Shown one piece after another: positions 55,215 through 64,000 of a DNA stretch of 64,000 nucleotides (the first letter of the stretch is position 1; every line of letters starts with the position of its first letter). Position numbers and translations under genes: made by a program. The notes beneath the pieces are model-generated. The model was not told the origin of the DNA. It worked only from the letters and a program-made list of their open reading frames with translations, and made no database searches. This DNA comes from Cytophagaceae bacterium (GTDB lineage Bacteria; Bacteroidota; Bacteroidia; Cytophagales; JAIYAX01): positions 1-64,000 of the forward strand of contig JAIYAX010000017.1 of the NCBI GenBank assembly GCA_027488815.1, in the 5' to 3' direction.

Positions 55215-57365
55215 TTATTTAATGATCTTCATTTCATCAACCAGATGGCTGGCTCCTGAAAGCTTATCGATAATGAATAAAGTGTATCGAATATCCAGAC
55301 TGATGGTACGTTGTACCTGATGCTCGAAGGAGATATCCCCGCTCATGGCTTCCCAGTTGCCATCGAATGCTGTTCCAATCAAATGTCCTTCAGCGTTGAT
55401 TACCGGGCTACCGGAGTTGCCTCCTGTGATATCGTTGTTTGAAAGAAAGTTGATGGGCAACTTACCGTTTTCACCATACTGCCCAAAATCCTTGTTTACC
55501 AGCAATTGCTTCATATTGGCAGGTAAATCAAACTCACGGTCACCGGGTTTTTCTTTTTGGAGAATACCTTTTTCTGTGGTGAGGTAGTGGTAGTTAACGG
55601 CATCTTTAGCTTCATAAGGCAAAACGGAGCCATAGGTAAGCCTTAACGTCGAGTTGGCATTGGGGTAAAACTTCTTGTCTTTTTTCATTTCCAGCTGGCC
55701 GGCCATGTACAGTCGATTGGCAACTCTGGATTCGGCAGCAAGAGCTTCACTTTTTTCCCTAAGTGGCTTTATGGCATCCGCAAAACTCTTGGAAAGCAAA
55801 AAGGCAGGGTCACTTTGTAAGGCTTTAAGGCTTGGGTTTTTCAGGAAGGCTTCGAATTTCGCCTGATCAGCAAGCATGCTTTTGTTAAAAAGGTCAGCAG
55901 CCCACTTCTCGTAGTTGTTTTTGTATTTCTTAACCTGAGCCTTGAAGTATTCCGGTTGCTGATTGGCGGGTACATCTTCTGCATAGCGTTGCATCATCAC
56001 GGCAAAAAGCTTTTGGTCAGTTGGGCGGTTGTAATCTTTGTAAATGCCGCTTATGTTTTTAGTCATCATGCCGGTAAACTTCGAAACATCCTCTTTGGCG
56101 ATAAGTGCTTTCTCCATCATGCCCAGAGCCATTGAGTTGGCAATGATTTCTACAGCCATGGCGCATTCTCCATAATAGGTAACAGGCTTTACAAACTCTT
56201 TTTGGGAAGCAAAATTTTTCTCCAATGTTGCCAATGGGTCACCGTAAAGCGATTGGCGGGATGCGTCAGCAGCTACCCAATCACGAAAAGCTTTCTCTTC
56301 TGCTCTTTTGAGATCTGCTACTTTAAGTCTCTGCAATTGCTCGGTTTGTCCCTGAAAATATTTCCAATAATTCGCAATTCGTGCATACTTGGAAGCGTAT
56401 TGCAAATCAACTTTAGGGTCTTTGTTCATATCCGCCAGCCAGGTACTGAGGCGTGCGTCACGTAGTTTTACCACCAAAGGGTTCGCTGATTGAACTGCAA
56501 AGTCAACACCGAATGAGCTTAGATACCGGTTAGTACGGCCTGGGAAGCCCATCACCATAGCAAAGTCATTCTCTTTAATTCCTTTGAGGCTGATCGGTAA
56601 GAAATGCTTGGGTTTGAATGGAATATTGCTTTCGGAATACGCTGCCGGTGTGCCGTCAGCCGCTGCATAGATCCTGAACAGGCTAAAGTCAGCTGTATGT
56701 CTTGGCCACATCCAATTGTCGGTATCTCCACCAAATTTGCCAATGGACTCAGGCGGGGTGCCTACCAGACGAATGTCTTTGTAGGTGTTATAGACAAACA
56801 GGTAATAAGCATTGCCATCAAACATTTCTCTCACAATTACTTCCTGATAGCTTTCTTTTTTGTTTTCTGCGATCAGCTTATCAATGACCGATTTGATTTT
56901 TGCACTACGCTCAGCTTCAGGAGTTTTGAGGGTGATACCTTCCAGCACTTTGTCGCTTACATCTTCCATACGCTGCAGAATATTGACAAAAAGGCCTTGG
57001 GAAGGACGCTCGTCTTTTTTCGTTTTAGCCCAAAAACCATTTGCCAGAATATTATCAGCAGGTGTACTTAATGCCTGAATATTTCCAAAACCGCAATGGT
57101 GGTTGGTCAATACCAAGCCTTCACTTGAGATGATTTCACCGGTACAGAATCCTCCGAATGATACAATGGCATCTTTCAGACTTGCATTGTTGACACTGTA
57201 AATTTCATCTGCCGTTAACTTCAGGCCTTTTTTCTGCATGTCTTCCATGTTCAATCTGGAAATCAGCATAGGTAGCCACATGCCTTCATCCGCTTTGGCG
57301 GAACTACTACTTAATTGAAGGCCGGCAAAGACCAGAATTGCCAGACTTTTTAGCTTATTGCTCAT
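55215..57365 (-). CDS. S46 family dipeptidyl peptidase (DPP7-like)
   Basis: A 716-residue exported S46 peptidase that removes dipeptides from the N-terminus of peptides. The catalytic residues are visible: His in 'LVLTNHHCGFG', Asp in 'PRHTADFSLFR', and Ser in 'GGNSGSPVINAEG'. Just beyond, 'GTAFDGNWEAMSGD' carries Gly where DPP11 enzymes have Arg, pointing to DPP7-type preference for hydrophobic P1 residues. A signal peptide begins at the ATG at 57365; the longer frame to 57449 would run into the upstream gene and is not supported. It is the last gene of the minus-strand run. Confidence 0.92.
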   Translation of the reverse strand: MSNKLKSLAILVFAGLQLSSSSAKADEGMWLPMLISRLNMEDMQKKGLKLTADEIYSVNNASLKDAIVSFGGFCTGEIISSEGLVLTNHHCGFGNIQALSTPADNILANGFWAKTKKDERPSQGLFVNILQRMEDVSDKVLEGITLKTPEAERSAKIKSVIDKLIAENKKESYQEVIVREMFDGNAYYLFVYNTYKDIRLVGTPPESIGKFGGDTDNWMWPRHTADFSLFRIYAAADGTPAAYSESNIPFKPKHFLPISLKGIKENDFAMVMGFPGRTNRYLSSFGVDFAVQSANPLVVKLRDARLSTWLADMNKDPKVDLQYASKYARIANYWKYFQGQTEQLQRLKVADLKRAEEKAFRDWVAADASRQSLYGDPLATLEKNFASQKEFVKPVTYYGECAMAVEIIANSMALGMMEKALIAKEDVSKFTGMMTKNISGIYKDYNRPTDQKLFAVMMQRYAEDVPANQQPEYFKAQVKKYKNNYEKWAADLFNKSMLADQAKFEAFLKNPSLKALQSDPAFLLSKSFADAIKPLREKSEALAAESRVANRLYMAGQLEMKKDKKFYPNANSTLRLTYGSVLPYEAKDAVNYHYLTTEKGILQKEKPGDREFDLPANMKQLLVNKDFGQYGENGKLPINFLSNNDITGGNSGSPVINAEGHLIGTAFDGNWEAMSGDISFEHQVQRTISLDIRYTLFIIDKLSGASHLVDEMKIIK

Positions 57366-57405
57366 ATCGTTGTCGTTTTGAAAGGGGTTGTAATGGGTGG
57401 CAAAA

Positions 57406-58908
57406 TTAAATATCGCTTGAAAAATGAAAATAGATTCCCGTTCTACCAAGCGAATTCACAGAATACTCGAGTCTGAAGACCATATCGTAATACGTAACGA
57501 GGTCGAGTCCAACTCCAGCGGATAAAAGTATAGTATCTGCCAAAGGAGTGTTGCCAGTCTGTCGCATCATGTCCCAAACATAGCCGGCATCCGTAAAGAA
57601 TTTCAGAAACATCGCTACAGGCATTGTTCGGAATTGTTCGATGGGCATATTTTCACGCCACTTGATGGTTTTGTTAAGCATTCTGTACCTGAGGCTTTGC
57701 CGCTTAAAAATAAACTGCTGCCCATCAACAACTTGTCTCTCGAAACCTCTTACAAAGTCTTGTCCATAACCCAGACCCCTTTGCAGCAAATAGGCTTGTC
57801 GGTAGGGAGTAGAGGCCTTACCTTCCAGTTTTCCTGCCCAAAACCAATGTTCATTGATCGGCTTGTAAAGCGAATACTCTGCTGCTAAACTATAAAGTGA
57901 GACCTCTGAGCTCATCCCCAGACCCAGTCCTTCCACCTTTACCTGGGTGTAATAGCCTTGCAATGGATAAGGGGCAATATCACGGCGGTCAGAGACAAAG
58001 CTAACTGCGAGTGCCAGGTATTGTTGCTTTTGCCTGCCATCGCCCAGGTAGTTGGCATTCAAGACGGCAAGAGTATCATCAATCCAGTTTTGATGGTAGC
58101 GTAGCTCAACCCGATGAAAGGCATAGTACTTTTGACGGTGTGTGAATTGTAACCCACTGTAAAACCTTGACCTTATGACCTCATCAAGATTTCCGGTAAA
58201 CAAAAGCTTGTTGTCCCCTGTCGCATAGGCTACATTTTTATTGGTAGAATAAGAGGCAACGGCAGCCAAACCGTTTTTTTGTTTCCGGTCGAGATAGGGC
58301 AAGCGGTAATAGGCCTCGTACTTTTGGGTAAAGCCGCCTTGAGCAACCAATCTTAACTCATCGTTGCGCCCTGTGAAATTGTATTGAACGAAACGAATAC
58401 CATAATCAATCCTGCGCAAATCCCGGTTGCGGTCAGACCACCATTCATTGATGTTTCGATCTGCAAATTCAAGAATAGGTACCGGGAATGTGTACCATCG
58501 TTCTTTCAATAAAAATGTCACTTTAATGCCTTGCAAGCTATCCACCTGAATTCGGCTTTCAACGGTCACAAACAATAAGGTGTTGAAAAGCTTGTTTTTG
58601 TCGAGCTGCAGTTGAAGTTTTAAGGAGTCCCCCCGCCAGATTTGTCCGGGTTTAAGGTCAATCTCCCTTGAAACTATTGAGGTGCGAGTTCTTTTGTGTC
58701 CGACGAAGGATATCTCTTCTATTTTGTATTGTTGCCCCTCATTTAGAAATTCAAACTCAGAAGAGTCGCTTACCAGTTGGGCAAACGATGTTGAACAACC
58801 TAAGCCAAGGCTTAGCACCAACAATGCCCAAAGGCAATGTAGCAAGGGGTTCAACTGGCTTGGTCCAGCTGCAATATTTCTCTGGTATTTTTTGAAATGG
58901 TTACACAA
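57406..58908 (-). CDS. Omp85/BamA-like outer-membrane protein
   Basis: A 500-residue outer-membrane protein with a signal segment ('CLWALLVLSLGLGCSTSFAQ'), a POTRA-like domain ('YKIEEISFVGHKRTRTSIV' ... 'LFVTVESRIQVDSLQGIKVTF' in parts) and a barrel with many aromatic strands. 'GLGYGQDFVRGFERQVVDG' matches the surface-antigen (Bac_surface_Ag) signature that includes the VRGF/Y lid motif. It is smaller than BamA, with a single POTRA, like TamA-lite or FhaC-type relatives. Substrate unknown. The only ATG start overlaps the bestrophin gene by 58 bases, so the true start may be a later TTG. Confidence 0.8.
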   Translation of the reverse strand: MCNHFKKYQRNIAAGPSQLNPLLHCLWALLVLSLGLGCSTSFAQLVSDSSEFEFLNEGQQYKIEEISFVGHKRTRTSIVSREIDLKPGQIWRGDSLKLQLQLDKNKLFNTLLFVTVESRIQVDSLQGIKVTFLLKERWYTFPVPILEFADRNINEWWSDRNRDLRRIDYGIRFVQYNFTGRNDELRLVAQGGFTQKYEAYYRLPYLDRKQKNGLAAVASYSTNKNVAYATGDNKLLFTGNLDEVIRSRFYSGLQFTHRQKYYAFHRVELRYHQNWIDDTLAVLNANYLGDGRQKQQYLALAVSFVSDRRDIAPYPLQGYYTQVKVEGLGLGMSSEVSLYSLAAEYSLYKPINEHWFWAGKLEGKASTPYRQAYLLQRGLGYGQDFVRGFERQVVDGQQFIFKRQSLRYRMLNKTIKWRENMPIEQFRTMPVAMFLKFFTDAGYVWDMMRQTGNTPLADTILLSAGVGLDLVTYYDMVFRLEYSVNSLGRTGIYFHFSSDI

Positions 58909-59735
58909 AGCTCATCTGTTGAGAGGTCGTTATCATCCCTGCCGAAAGGGTCCTCGATCTCTTCAGCAATTAACTCCAGTGAGGAAAGTACATAAAAAAC
59001 GAATACCACAATGGGTATGGCCCAGTAGCCAAAGTCAGAGACAAAGGCAAAAGGCATTGTCATGACATAAATGAAGATGAACTTCTTGATGAAAATACTG
59101 TAAGCGTAAGGGATAGGTGTGTTTTTAATTCGTTCACATGCTCCAATAATATTTGTAAATTCCTGAAGCTCATGGTTAAGGTTAAGGAACTCGTAGTCAT
59201 TGATTCGTTTTTCTCGATACATTTTGGAGACCAAATCATAAAGCCGTGAGAGGATTCTGGCCGGTAAATGAGAAGTCCCTGTAAATGCACTCAGAGGGTG
59301 CCGCTCATTCGTCGTAAGCTGAAGCAAGGCAGAAGAGTTACGCAAATGTTCTTTGGCAGATAAAACATAGTTTGAGATCAAGAGCCAGAGGTCTTCACGA
59401 TCGTTTTTTTCGTTTTCGGGCAGATAGGCATTAAGTTCCATCACCAGGTTTCTGGAGTTGTTGACCATGTTGCCCCAAAGTTTACGGCCTTCCCACCAGC
59501 GCTCATAGGCCGTATTGGTTCGGAAAACCAGTAACAAGGAAATAACAAAGCCCAGCAAGGAGTGAACGGCATAGCTCCCTTTGTACCGAAGGTCGACCAG
59601 ATCAATCAATACAATTTCGACAAGGATGGTGAAAATAGCCACCCCGAGCATAGCCGGCAAGAGTACCCTGGAGGTATCGCTCCGGTGAAATGCAAAAATT
59701 AAGTTAAGCCAGTCCTTTGGATTGTATTTAATCAC
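58851..59735 (-). CDS. Bestrophin-family ion channel
   Basis: A 294-residue membrane protein of the bestrophin/UPF0187 (RFP-TM) family, which form pentameric anion or cation channels. Typical segments are 'SLLGFVISLLLVFRTNTAYERWWEGRKLWG', read here as 'FRTNTAYERWWEGRKLWG', 'NTPIPYAYSIFIKKFIFIYV' and the C-terminal 'EEIEDPFGRDDNDL'. The gene overlaps lgt by 8 bases upstream and the Omp85-like gene downstream, suggesting co-transcription. The ion conducted is not determinable from the sequence. Confidence 0.93.
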   Translation of the reverse strand: MIKYNPKDWLNLIFAFHRSDTSRVLLPAMLGVAIFTILVEIVLIDLVDLRYKGSYAVHSLLGFVISLLLVFRTNTAYERWWEGRKLWGNMVNNSRNLVMELNAYLPENEKNDREDLWLLISNYVLSAKEHLRNSSALLQLTTNERHPLSAFTGTSHLPARILSRLYDLVSKMYREKRINDYEFLNLNHELQEFTNIIGACERIKNTPIPYAYSIFIKKFIFIYVMTMPFAFVSDFGYWAIPIVVFVFYVLSSLELIAEEIEDPFGRDDNDLSTDELCVTISKNTREILQLDQAS

Positions 59736-60540
59736 CCTGTGCTCGTCTTCCGGTCCATTGGATGTATTGGTACAAGGCTAGCCCGAATGCAACAGCCGGT
59801 ATACTGAGCCATTGTCCCATGTTCAAAGTCATGTTTTCTTCAAAAGCCACTTGATCCATTTTCAAGAATTCGATAAAGAACCGGAAGGTAAACAGCAAGA
59901 CCACAAAAACTGATAAAATGACACCATTCCTTAGCTTTCCTCTGTATTTACTCCACATCAGGTACGTGATGATGAGCAGAACGATGCAGAACAAAGCTTC
60001 ATAAATTTGAGTAGGATGTCTGGGGACTGTTTCACCATCCAAAACGAATATAAATCCCCAGGGTAGGTCGGTTTCTACTCCATAAATCTCCGAGTTAAAA
60101 AGATTACCCATACGTATAAGGGCACCACCTAAAGCTACGGTAATCACGACACGATCAAGTATCCACAGCCAGGGTTGGTCAGGATGCTTTCTGGAATAGA
60201 GATACAAACCGATAAGGATACCAATGGTAGCCCCGTGGCTGGCAAGACCGCCTTCCCATACTTTCAGGATTTCTATGGGATTGCTCAAATAGTATTCAGG
60301 ATCATAAAAGAGGCAATGCCCAAGCCTCGCACCCAGTACGGTGGCGGCTACCATGTAAAGCGTAAGAGACTCGACATTGGCGATAGGTTTGCCCTCTTTC
60401 TTGAAAATATACATCATGATCTGCTGGCCTAGCAAAAAGCCGCTTGCAAACAACAAACCGTACCACCGGAGCGTAAACGGGCCTAACTGCACTATATCGG
60501 GAGATACTTCCCAGCGAATAAAATGGAGTAGATCTATCAT
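59728..60540 (-). CDS. lgt: Prolipoprotein diacylglyceryl transferase
   Basis: A 270-residue integral membrane enzyme that transfers a diacylglyceryl group from phosphatidylglycerol to the lipobox Cys of prelipoproteins. Diagnostic segments are 'RWYGLLFASGFLLGQ', 'GARLGHCLFYDPEYY', 'GGLASHGATIG' (with the essential His) and 'RHPTQIYEALF'. Several hydrophobic helices match the family. It lies 9 bases downstream of the vWA gene and overlaps the bestrophin gene by 8 bases. Lipoproteins in this window (23875, 35532) would be its substrates. Confidence 0.95.
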   Translation of the reverse strand: MIDLLHFIRWEVSPDIVQLGPFTLRWYGLLFASGFLLGQQIMMYIFKKEGKPIANVESLTLYMVAATVLGARLGHCLFYDPEYYLSNPIEILKVWEGGLASHGATIGILIGLYLYSRKHPDQPWLWILDRVVITVALGGALIRMGNLFNSEIYGVETDLPWGFIFVLDGETVPRHPTQIYEALFCIVLLIITYLMWSKYRGKLRNGVILSVFVVLLFTFRFFIEFLKMDQVAFEENMTLNMGQWLSIPAVAFGLALYQYIQWTGRRAQGD

Positions 60541-60549
60541 GTGATAAGC

Positions 60550-62631
60550 TTAATAAATTCCTTTTAATTTTCGTATCAACCACTCAGTGGAAATCAAGCC
60601 AATAATGAGCAGAAGCAGCCAAAGTTCTTCAATCAGCCGGGTTTCTGTTTCTTCTGTATGCAGCAAGGGCAGCAATTCTAACTTTTTAATTTCATCGCTG
60701 GCCTTATCCCAACGGCTATAAGGGTAAAAAATGCCTCCATTGCCTAAAGCCGTTGCTCTCAAATTCTCATAATCGGCTACACGGTTACTCAATTCCGTTT
60801 GAAGGTCTTTAACTATGAATTTTGCCGTGGCTTTTTCAAGCTTGCCATTTAACATGCTTTCAGCCTTTAAGATGTAAATGCCTTGAGAAAGAGGTCCAGG
60901 ATTGAAGTCATCCTGACCGGGAGATAAAGTAAATTGATAATTGTTGCTCCAGCCGCTTTCTTTTCGGCTCAGTTCCAATGCTACTGTGGTGCCAAACATA
61001 GGCTCCAGGATGTCATTGAAGGCTTCAATCTTTACTTTGATTTCATCGCCTTCCTGGTATTCGGATTTTGAAGGATAAAGGCGCAGTTTTCGCTTATCTT
61101 CTTTAGCAGCAAGTAGTTGCAGCCATTGCGCCATCCAGCTATCAAACCCTTCAGTAGAGCCAAAAGTGGAATATTCCTGCATTCTGAGACTCCAAAGCCC
61201 ATCACCGGTCCATAGAGCACGTTTGGGGTAGCTTTGGCTTATGCTCAGGAGAGGACGCTCCGTTTCAATCAGCCCGATTTTTTGATAAAAGACGACTTCA
61301 GCATTGGGTTTTAACTGTTGGTCTGCAAAAGGAACTGCGATAGGAGGTAGTTCCGGAAGCCGTTCTAAAAAGACAGAGTTTATATCGATTTGCCGAAAGG
61401 AAGGATTGGGGATAAGTCTGGCAAGGTCAGCGTTCAATCCTTTGATTTTGACCAGGGCAGGAGCAGGGGTGTTTTGCAAGGCATTGAATTGGGTGGCGGC
61501 ACCGGTGATAAACCACAAGGCTTGTTGATCCCATTGTTCTTTCCTCATCAAATCATTACCCACACCGCTTGTATGAGGTATCTGATGATAGATGACAAGG
61601 TCAAAAGGTCCGTTTGGAATAGGGTTAACCCCGGCAATCACGACTTTTAGTTCGACCTGATCGAGCTCTTCTGCTGCAGACCTGATGGCTTGCAAATCAG
61701 GATGAGGGCTGGCCGCTGCCAGTAGAATTCTGGTTTTACTTTCAACCACCTCCACATAAAGATTGCTGAAATTGTTTTGAGGTATTTTTTCACCCGCTAC
61801 TCTTCCAAGACTTAATTCATACAGATAAACTCCCGGGTTTTGCCCGGGCAAAGTAAAATCGAGCCGTGAAGCCGGTGCATTAGGTGCAAGTCTGACCATG
61901 CTTTCCTTTATCAACTGACCATTGAGACGCACTTGTAAGGGTAACACTTCTTCCTTACTCAAGCCCATCGAGCTCACGTAAGCACTTACTTCAAACTCAT
62001 TTTTACTGTACACCTGACGGTTATAGGTCAGTTCATCAATATAAGAGTCCACGATAGGGGTGGTATCGCCGATGCCTATGCAAGACACGGGAACCGAGTA
62101 TATCCGATCAGCAGGATTATAGCCCTTGTTAAAAACACCATCAGAAAAAAGAATAAGATGCTGAAGGTTTTCAGTGGATTTCTTTTGAATGCCTGACTTT
62201 AGTGCCTGGTCCAGATCACTGCTTGCAGCTTTGAAGCCTGAGAAAGTTGTTTCAGGCGACTTGCCTTCCAGATTGAGAAAATCGACCTGTACGCCCCTTA
62301 TTTCCAGATCAGTTTTTAGTTGATTTACCCTTTGCCAAAACGCTAAGGTGGCAGGGCTATCCAATTGCAAGCTCATGGATTTACTTTGGTCGATGACAAA
62401 GGTCACCAAGGGTTTTTCTTCCCGGCTTTTGGTTTGAATAAGACGAGGATCAAGTAAAAGACAACAAATCAGGAAAACAGAGGCAAACCTCAAAAAGCCT
62501 AAAAAGATTTTAAGTTTCTTACCCCACCTTGTACTTTTATAGTAAAGCCAGAACGAAATCAGAATTCCAACCATTGCGGCCAGCAGCAGCAGGGCAGGGT
62601 GTCCTGCCAGAATAAGGCGCTGATCAAACAC
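60550..62631 (-). CDS. vWA-domain membrane protein
   Basis: A 693-residue protein with two N-terminal transmembrane helices, a von Willebrand A domain ('TFVIDQSKSMSLQL' with the MIDAS DxSxS, and 'LILFSDGVFNKG'), a long extracytoplasmic part and a final transmembrane helix ('LWLLLLIIGLISTEWLIRK'). This matches the family of 'vWA domain-containing / BatA-like' membrane proteins common in Bacteroidota, often near Bat genes, though no MoxR or Bat partner is visible here. The role is probably envelope related; inferred. Stop is 9 bases before lgt. Confidence 0.8.
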   Translation of the reverse strand: MFDQRLILAGHPALLLLAAMVGILISFWLYYKSTRWGKKLKIFLGFLRFASVFLICCLLLDPRLIQTKSREEKPLVTFVIDQSKSMSLQLDSPATLAFWQRVNQLKTDLEIRGVQVDFLNLEGKSPETTFSGFKAASSDLDQALKSGIQKKSTENLQHLILFSDGVFNKGYNPADRIYSVPVSCIGIGDTTPIVDSYIDELTYNRQVYSKNEFEVSAYVSSMGLSKEEVLPLQVRLNGQLIKESMVRLAPNAPASRLDFTLPGQNPGVYLYELSLGRVAGEKIPQNNFSNLYVEVVESKTRILLAAASPHPDLQAIRSAAEELDQVELKVVIAGVNPIPNGPFDLVIYHQIPHTSGVGNDLMRKEQWDQQALWFITGAATQFNALQNTPAPALVKIKGLNADLARLIPNPSFRQIDINSVFLERLPELPPIAVPFADQQLKPNAEVVFYQKIGLIETERPLLSISQSYPKRALWTGDGLWSLRMQEYSTFGSTEGFDSWMAQWLQLLAAKEDKRKLRLYPSKSEYQEGDEIKVKIEAFNDILEPMFGTTVALELSRKESGWSNNYQFTLSPGQDDFNPGPLSQGIYILKAESMLNGKLEKATAKFIVKDLQTELSNRVADYENLRATALGNGGIFYPYSRWDKASDEIKKLELLPLLHTEETETRLIEELWLLLLIIGLISTEWLIRKLKGIY

Positions 62632-62687
62632 AGATCCGGCTTAAAAGGTATAGGAACAACAGAGTTTGGGGTTCATCAAAAGATAGA

Positions 62688-63434
62688 TCAGGTCAATAAG
62701 CCTCCATCAACTTGCAAAACCTGTCCGGTAATGTAGGAGGAAAGATCGGAAGCCAGAAAAAGAGTTGCATGAGCTACATCCAAAGGAGTGCCTCCTCTTT
62801 TCAGAGGAATGGCACTTTTCCATCCTTCCACGACTTCCTGATTGAGCTCCGCTGTCATTTCTGTTTCAATAAAACCGGGAGCAATGGCATTGCAGCGAAT
62901 GTTTCTTGAGCCAAGTTCAAGCGCTACCGATTTGGTAAATCCTATGATACCGGCTTTTGAAGCGGAGTAATTGGCCTGCCCCCCGTTGCCTTTGATTCCC
63001 ACGATAGAAGTCATATTGATGATGCTGCCTGACCTTTGCTTCATCATTGGTTTAGTTGCTGCCTTGGTGAGGTTAAAAACGGATTTCAGGTTGATGCGGA
63101 TCACCTCGTCCCACTGCTCTTCACCCATGCGCATGAGGAGGCCATCTTTGGTGATGCCGGCATTGTTGATGAGAATATCAAGTCTACCGAAATCTTTAAG
63201 CACCTGTTCAACCAATTGCTCAGCTGCTGTGTAGTCAGAGGCATCTGACCGATAGCCATTAATGCGGGTACCATAGGCTGATAATTCCTGTTCCAGTTGT
63301 TGACCTTTTTCTATGCTACTAAGGTATGTAAATGCGACATCAGCACCCTGTTCCGCCAATAGCCTAGCGATTTCACGGCCGATTCCTTTGGATGCTCCTG
63401 TGATCAGAGCTGTTTTACCTTTTAATAATTGCAT
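62688..63434 (-). CDS. fabG: 3-oxoacyl-[acyl-carrier-protein] reductase
   Basis: A 248-residue short-chain dehydrogenase of the FabG type, reducing 3-ketoacyl-ACP with NADPH in fatty acid synthesis. The Rossmann motif 'TGASKGIG', 'NNAGITKDGLLMRM', catalytic Ser in 'NMTSIVG' and 'YSASKAG' (Tyr, Lys) are present, and 'AIAPGFIETEMT' fits FabG rather than generic SDRs. It is the first gene of the minus-strand run, 56 bases upstream of the vWA gene, and divergent from the dihydrolipoyl dehydrogenase gene. Confidence 0.94.
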   Translation of the reverse strand: MQLLKGKTALITGASKGIGREIARLLAEQGADVAFTYLSSIEKGQQLEQELSAYGTRINGYRSDASDYTAAEQLVEQVLKDFGRLDILINNAGITKDGLLMRMGEEQWDEVIRINLKSVFNLTKAATKPMMKQRSGSIINMTSIVGIKGNGGQANYSASKAGIIGFTKSVALELGSRNIRCNAIAPGFIETEMTAELNQEVVEGWKSAIPLKRGGTPLDVAHATLFLASDLSSYITGQVLQVDGGLLT

Positions 63435-63544
63435 ATCGTAAATTTGCTTTTACCTCGATCTACTGAACTGCAAGTATAGGAAATCGTTTTCAAAGGCTTT
63501 CAGGAGCAGAGTTGACAAAAGATAGGAAAAAAGCTTGGAACCCC

Positions 63545-63552
63545 TATTTTTG
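63545..63552 (+). promoter_or_regulatory. Possible -7 box of the lpdA gene
   Basis: TATTTTTG fits TAnnTTTG, 33 bases upstream of the lpdA ATG. No well-spaced -33 element was found. Confidence 0.4.
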
Positions 63553-63585
63553 CGGCATACTCAACCCTGTGCATTCAATAAAGCT

Positions 63586-64000
63586 ATGGCAGCAACATTT
63601 GATTTAATCGTGATCGGTAGTGGGCCAGGTGGCTATGTCGCTGCCATTAGAGCTTCTCAGTTAGGCATGAAAGTAGCCGTTGTGGAGCGCTCCGAATTAG
63701 GAGGTATCTGTTTGAATTGGGGTTGCATCCCTACCAAAGCTTTGCTGAAATCTGCTCAAGTGTATGATTATATAAAGCATGCAGCAGACTATGGCATTAC
63801 GGTAAGTGATGCCAAAATGAACTTTACCGAGATGATCGCCAGAAGCAGAAACGTTGCCGGTGGGATGAGCAAGGGCATTCAGTTTCTATTCAAGAAGAAT
63901 AAAATTGAACAGATCGCCGGTTTTGGCAAATTAAAAAAAGGTAACCTGGTAGAGGTCACATCAGCTGATGGTAAGAAAGCTGACTACTCTGCAAAGCATA
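63586..64000 (+). CDS. lpdA: Dihydrolipoyl dehydrogenase (3' end outside window)
   Basis: The frame opens at ATG 63586 and runs to the right edge of the window. The first 138 residues show the FAD-binding 'VIGSGPGGYVAAIRASQLG' and the redox-active disulfide in 'GGICLNWGCIPTKALLKSA', together diagnostic of dihydrolipoamide dehydrogenase, the E3 of 2-oxoacid dehydrogenase complexes. The remainder, including the NAD and interface domains, lies outside. It is divergent from fabG across about 150 bases. Confidence 0.93.
   Translation, partial: MAATFDLIVIGSGPGGYVAAIRASQLGMKVAVVERSELGGICLNWGCIPTKALLKSAQVYDYIKHAADYGITVSDAKMNFTEMIARSRNVAGGMSKGIQFLFKKNKIEQIAGFGKLKKGNLVEVTSADGKKADYSAKH

Overview
The window looks like a chromosome segment of a Bacteroidota bacterium, probably a gliding or surface-associated member of the Cytophagales. 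The evidence is the set of type IX secretion (T9SS) C-terminal sorting domains, delta-60 beta-propeller proteins, a giant SprB-repeat protein with a CHU_C / gliding-motility type C-terminus, an S46 dipeptidyl peptidase, a Reg_prop/Y_Y_Y sensor kinase, a LuxC-like acyl-CoA reductase beside a dicluster ferredoxin, and several TAnnTTTG-type -7 promoter boxes. I see no rRNA or tRNA gene, no CRISPR array and no intact transposase.

Layout. 1-4.7 kb: two tandem, mosaic delta-60 repeat T9SS proteins (the first is cut by the window edge). 4.7-8.3 kb: an AAA-type ATPase, an RhlE-type DEAD-box helicase, and a vapBC-like toxin-antitoxin pair whose toxin is frameshifted and which lies near REP-like hairpins. 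8.8-14.2 kb: a trypsin-like protease, a NarL/LuxR response regulator and its propeller sensor kinase. 14.4-18.4 kb: a delta-60 plus Ig-like T9SS protein, divergent from the kinase. 19-22.7 kb: a TPR/HTH membrane regulator, a decayed IS256-type transposase and a propeller-type T9SS protein. 23.6-26.1 kb: a compact co-directional set of small envelope/stress-type genes (CsbD, coiled-coil lipoprotein, Lmo0937-like peptide, beta-barrel, YtxH, holin-like, hypothetical). 26.4-27.5 kb: a membrane fatty acid desaturase.

27.8-34.9 kb is the most unusual part. Short gene modules (a DUF2442 gene, a PIN-family TA pair, a RelE-type TA pair, a delta-60 protein, a DUF433/DUF5615 TA pair) alternate with members of one intergenic repeat family. 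The family shares a palindromic core around GTCTCAGYGAGAC. Some members are ~140-bp elements with inverted core ends; others carry a CTGGTTGGTG/CACCAACCAG hairpin. Two of the latter are almost identical over 165 bp and bracket the DUF2442 gene. The arrangement looks like a cassette array or repeat-driven insertion hot spot, but no integrase or transposase is visible here.

34.3-37.3 kb holds an AT-rich set of poorly known envelope proteins. From 37.4 kb onward the window is mostly core genome: aconitase, the 4481-residue SprB-repeat adhesin, acyl-CoA reductase, ferredoxin, S46 peptidase, and a co-directional minus-strand run (fabG, vWA protein, lgt, bestrophin, Omp85-like protein, S46 peptidase). 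The right edge holds the start of a dihydrolipoyl dehydrogenase gene.
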